Of a stretch of 5,654 bases of DNA, positions 4,484 through 5,654 are shown piece after piece. Below the pieces are notes generated by a model, which was given only the letters and a program-made list of their open reading frames with translations, ran no database searches and was not told the DNA's origin. Source of the stretch: Thiotrichales bacterium (GTDB lineage Bacteria > Pseudomonadota > Gammaproteobacteria > Thiomicrospirales > Thiomicrospiraceae); contig JACXUQ010000097.1 of assembly GCA_014763835.1 (NCBI GenBank), positions 1 to 5,654 of the forward strand, given 5' to 3'. The position numbers and the translations under genes are program-made. The first letter of the stretch is position 1. Every line of letters begins with the position of its first letter.

Positions 4484-5654
4484 TGAAAACACTGAGTACT
4501 CGAGGTTTGGGATGGACGGTCTGGCGCCGTTTACTGCGTCCGCTGCCGTGGCAGACGTTGTTGATGCGCCTGCCGTTCGACGATATCCGCCGCGGCAGCC
4601 TGACGTTGTCGCTTGGCGATAAAATCTGGCGTTTTGAAAGTGAACAGGCCGGGTATCACGCCGAACTGGTAATCCGTCGTCCTGTGCGCACCTATTGGCT
4701 GCTGAAAACGCGTGGCGAACTGGGCTTTGCCCAGGCCTATTATGAAGGTGCGGTCGAGACGCCGTCGCTCTATCAACTGATGCATCTGGCATATGACAAC
4801 CACCACCTGTTCGAGTCGCTGCTGGGCACCCAGTGGCTGGGGTTCGGCCTGCTGTGGCAGCATCGCCGCCGTCACAATTCGCTGCGCAACAGCCGGCGTA
4901 ATATCGCCTTTCACTATGATCTGGGGAATGATTTTTACCGCCTGTGGCTTGATCCGGGCATGACCTATTCCAGCGCGCTGTTCAGCGACGCGCACAGCGA
5001 CCTGAAAAGCGCGCAGCAGGCCAAATACCAGCGCATTCTGGCGCAATTGCAGTTGAAGGGCGGCGAGCGGCTGCTGGAAATCGGCTGCGGCTGGGGCGGG
5101 TTGATGGAGCTGGCTTTGCAGCAGCAAGCCGAGGTTAAAGGGCTGACGCTGTCGGTTGAGCAGCAGCGTTATGCGCAGGAGCGCTTGCAGCAATCGGCCC
5201 CGGCAGGGCGGTTTGAAGTGGCGCTGCAGGATTACCGTCATGAAAGCGGACAGTACGACCACATCGTCAGCATCGAGATGTTCGAAGCGGTCGGCAAGGA
5301 GTATTGGCAGGTCTATTTCGCGCAGATTCAGCGCCTGCTCAAGCCCGGCGGCAAGGCGGTATTGCAGGTGATTACCATCGACGAAGCGCATGCCCAACGC
5401 TATCAGAACAGTGTGGATTTCATTCAGACCTATATCTTCCCGGGCGGACTGCTGCCGAGCGTCACCCAGCTACGCGAGCTGGGCCGGTCTGTGGGGCTGC
5501 GCATGACCGACTGTTTCGCTTTCGGGCAGGATTATGCGCGTACCTGCCAGCTGTGGAAACACCGTTTCAATCAGGAGCACGAACAGCTTGAGCGGATCGG
5601 ATACGACCGCGCTTTCCAACGCCTGTGGAATTACTATCTGGATTATTGCAGCGT
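4483..5654 (+). CDS. cyclopropane-fatty-acid-synthase-like SAM methyltransferase (3' partial)
   Basis: The frame is open from the ATG at 4483 to the window edge with no stop (390 complete codons). Relatives are usually about 400-430 residues, so little is missing. The N-terminal part (about 35-105) resembles the lipid-binding domain of CFA synthases, with GSLTLSLGD at 38-46 and GELGFAQAYYEGAVETPSLYQL at 78-99. NIAFHYDLGNDFYRLWLDPGMTYSSALF (140-167) is the classical CFA motif. The SAM site is LLEIGCGWGG (197-206), followed by YDHIVSIEMFEAVGKEYW (258-275) with the conserved Glu265, and VDFIQTYIFPGGLLPS (311-326). By eye against E. coli CFA synthase, the bicarbonate ligand Cys139 is Ser here (Ser163 or Ser164) and His266 is Ile297; Glu, Tyr and Ile ligands are kept. 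It probably methylates unsaturated phospholipid acyl chains at the membrane. The product could be a methyl-branched acid instead of a cyclopropane (inference). It is third in the operon. Confidence 0.93.
   Translation, partial: MKTLSTRGLGWTVWRRLLRPLPWQTLLMRLPFDDIRRGSLTLSLGDKIWRFESEQAGYHAELVIRRPVRTYWLLKTRGELGFAQAYYEGAVETPSLYQLMHLAYDNHHLFESLLGTQWLGFGLLWQHRRRHNSLRNSRRNIAFHYDLGNDFYRLWLDPGMTYSSALFSDAHSDLKSAQQAKYQRILAQLQLKGGERLLEIGCGWGGLMELALQQQAEVKGLTLSVEQQRYAQERLQQSAPAGRFEVALQDYRHESGQYDHIVSIEMFEAVGKEYWQVYFAQIQRLLKPGGKAVLQVITIDEAHAQRYQNSVDFIQTYIFPGGLLPSVTQLRELGRSVGLRMTDCFAFGQDYARTCQLWKHRFNQEHEQLERIGYDRAFQRLWNYYLDYCS

Noticed and set aside
4531..5397. 288-residue minus-strand open frame opposite the CFA-like gene
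   Set aside because: It is antisense to the CFA motifs. Its Gln- and Leu-rich low-complexity composition mirrors common codons of the sense gene; there is no start context or family resemblance.

Overview
The window is a GC-rich, tightly packed bacterial chromosomal segment. Its protein families point to a proteobacterium, most likely a gammaproteobacterium, but nothing seen fixes the genus. It holds seven genes in three transcription blocks. The first and last genes are cut by the window edges. There is no rRNA, tRNA, IS element, CRISPR array or long repeat.

Layout. (1) Plus strand, 1-972: the last 33 codons of an unidentified gene, possibly the C-terminus of a photolyase/cryptochrome-like protein, run directly (TGA then ATG) into a TIGR01777/YfcH-type nucleotide-sugar-epimerase-like SDR. 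(2) Minus strand, 2283 back to 1022: a classical SDR oxidoreductase followed, with an ATGA overlap, by a small NTF2/SnoaL-like protein. (3) Plus strand, 2371 to the end: a COG2907-type FAD-dependent amine-oxidase-fold oxidoreductase, a DUF1365 protein and a cyclopropane-fatty-acid-synthase-like methyltransferase, with an 8-bp overlap (ATGCCTAG) and a 1-bp overlap (TAATG). The methyltransferase is still open at the window end.

Blocks 2 and 3 diverge from an 87-bp AT-rich spacer (2284-2370). This spacer contains what looks like a five-slot, 11-bp-phased operator. TGTATAACT and TGTACAACT lie exactly 33 bp apart, and TGTATAA follows exactly 11 bp later. B12-dependent MerR photoreceptors of the CarH/LitR family bind tandem 11-bp direct repeats, and this gene set is often found in light- or singlet-oxygen-inducible clusters. 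The working hypothesis is therefore a light/photo-oxidative-stress lipid-modification locus under a CarH/LitR-like repressor. The regulator itself is not in the window.

Working together (inference): the CFA-like enzyme would transfer a methyl group from SAM to an unsaturated membrane fatty acid, and the flavoprotein would oxidise or desaturate that acid. DUF1365, the SDR and the NTF2-like protein would be accessory steps. The CFA-like enzyme appears to have Ser and Ile where E. coli CFA synthase has the bicarbonate ligands Cys139 and His266. This suggests its product may not be a plain cyclopropane; a methyl-branched or furan-precursor lipid is possible.
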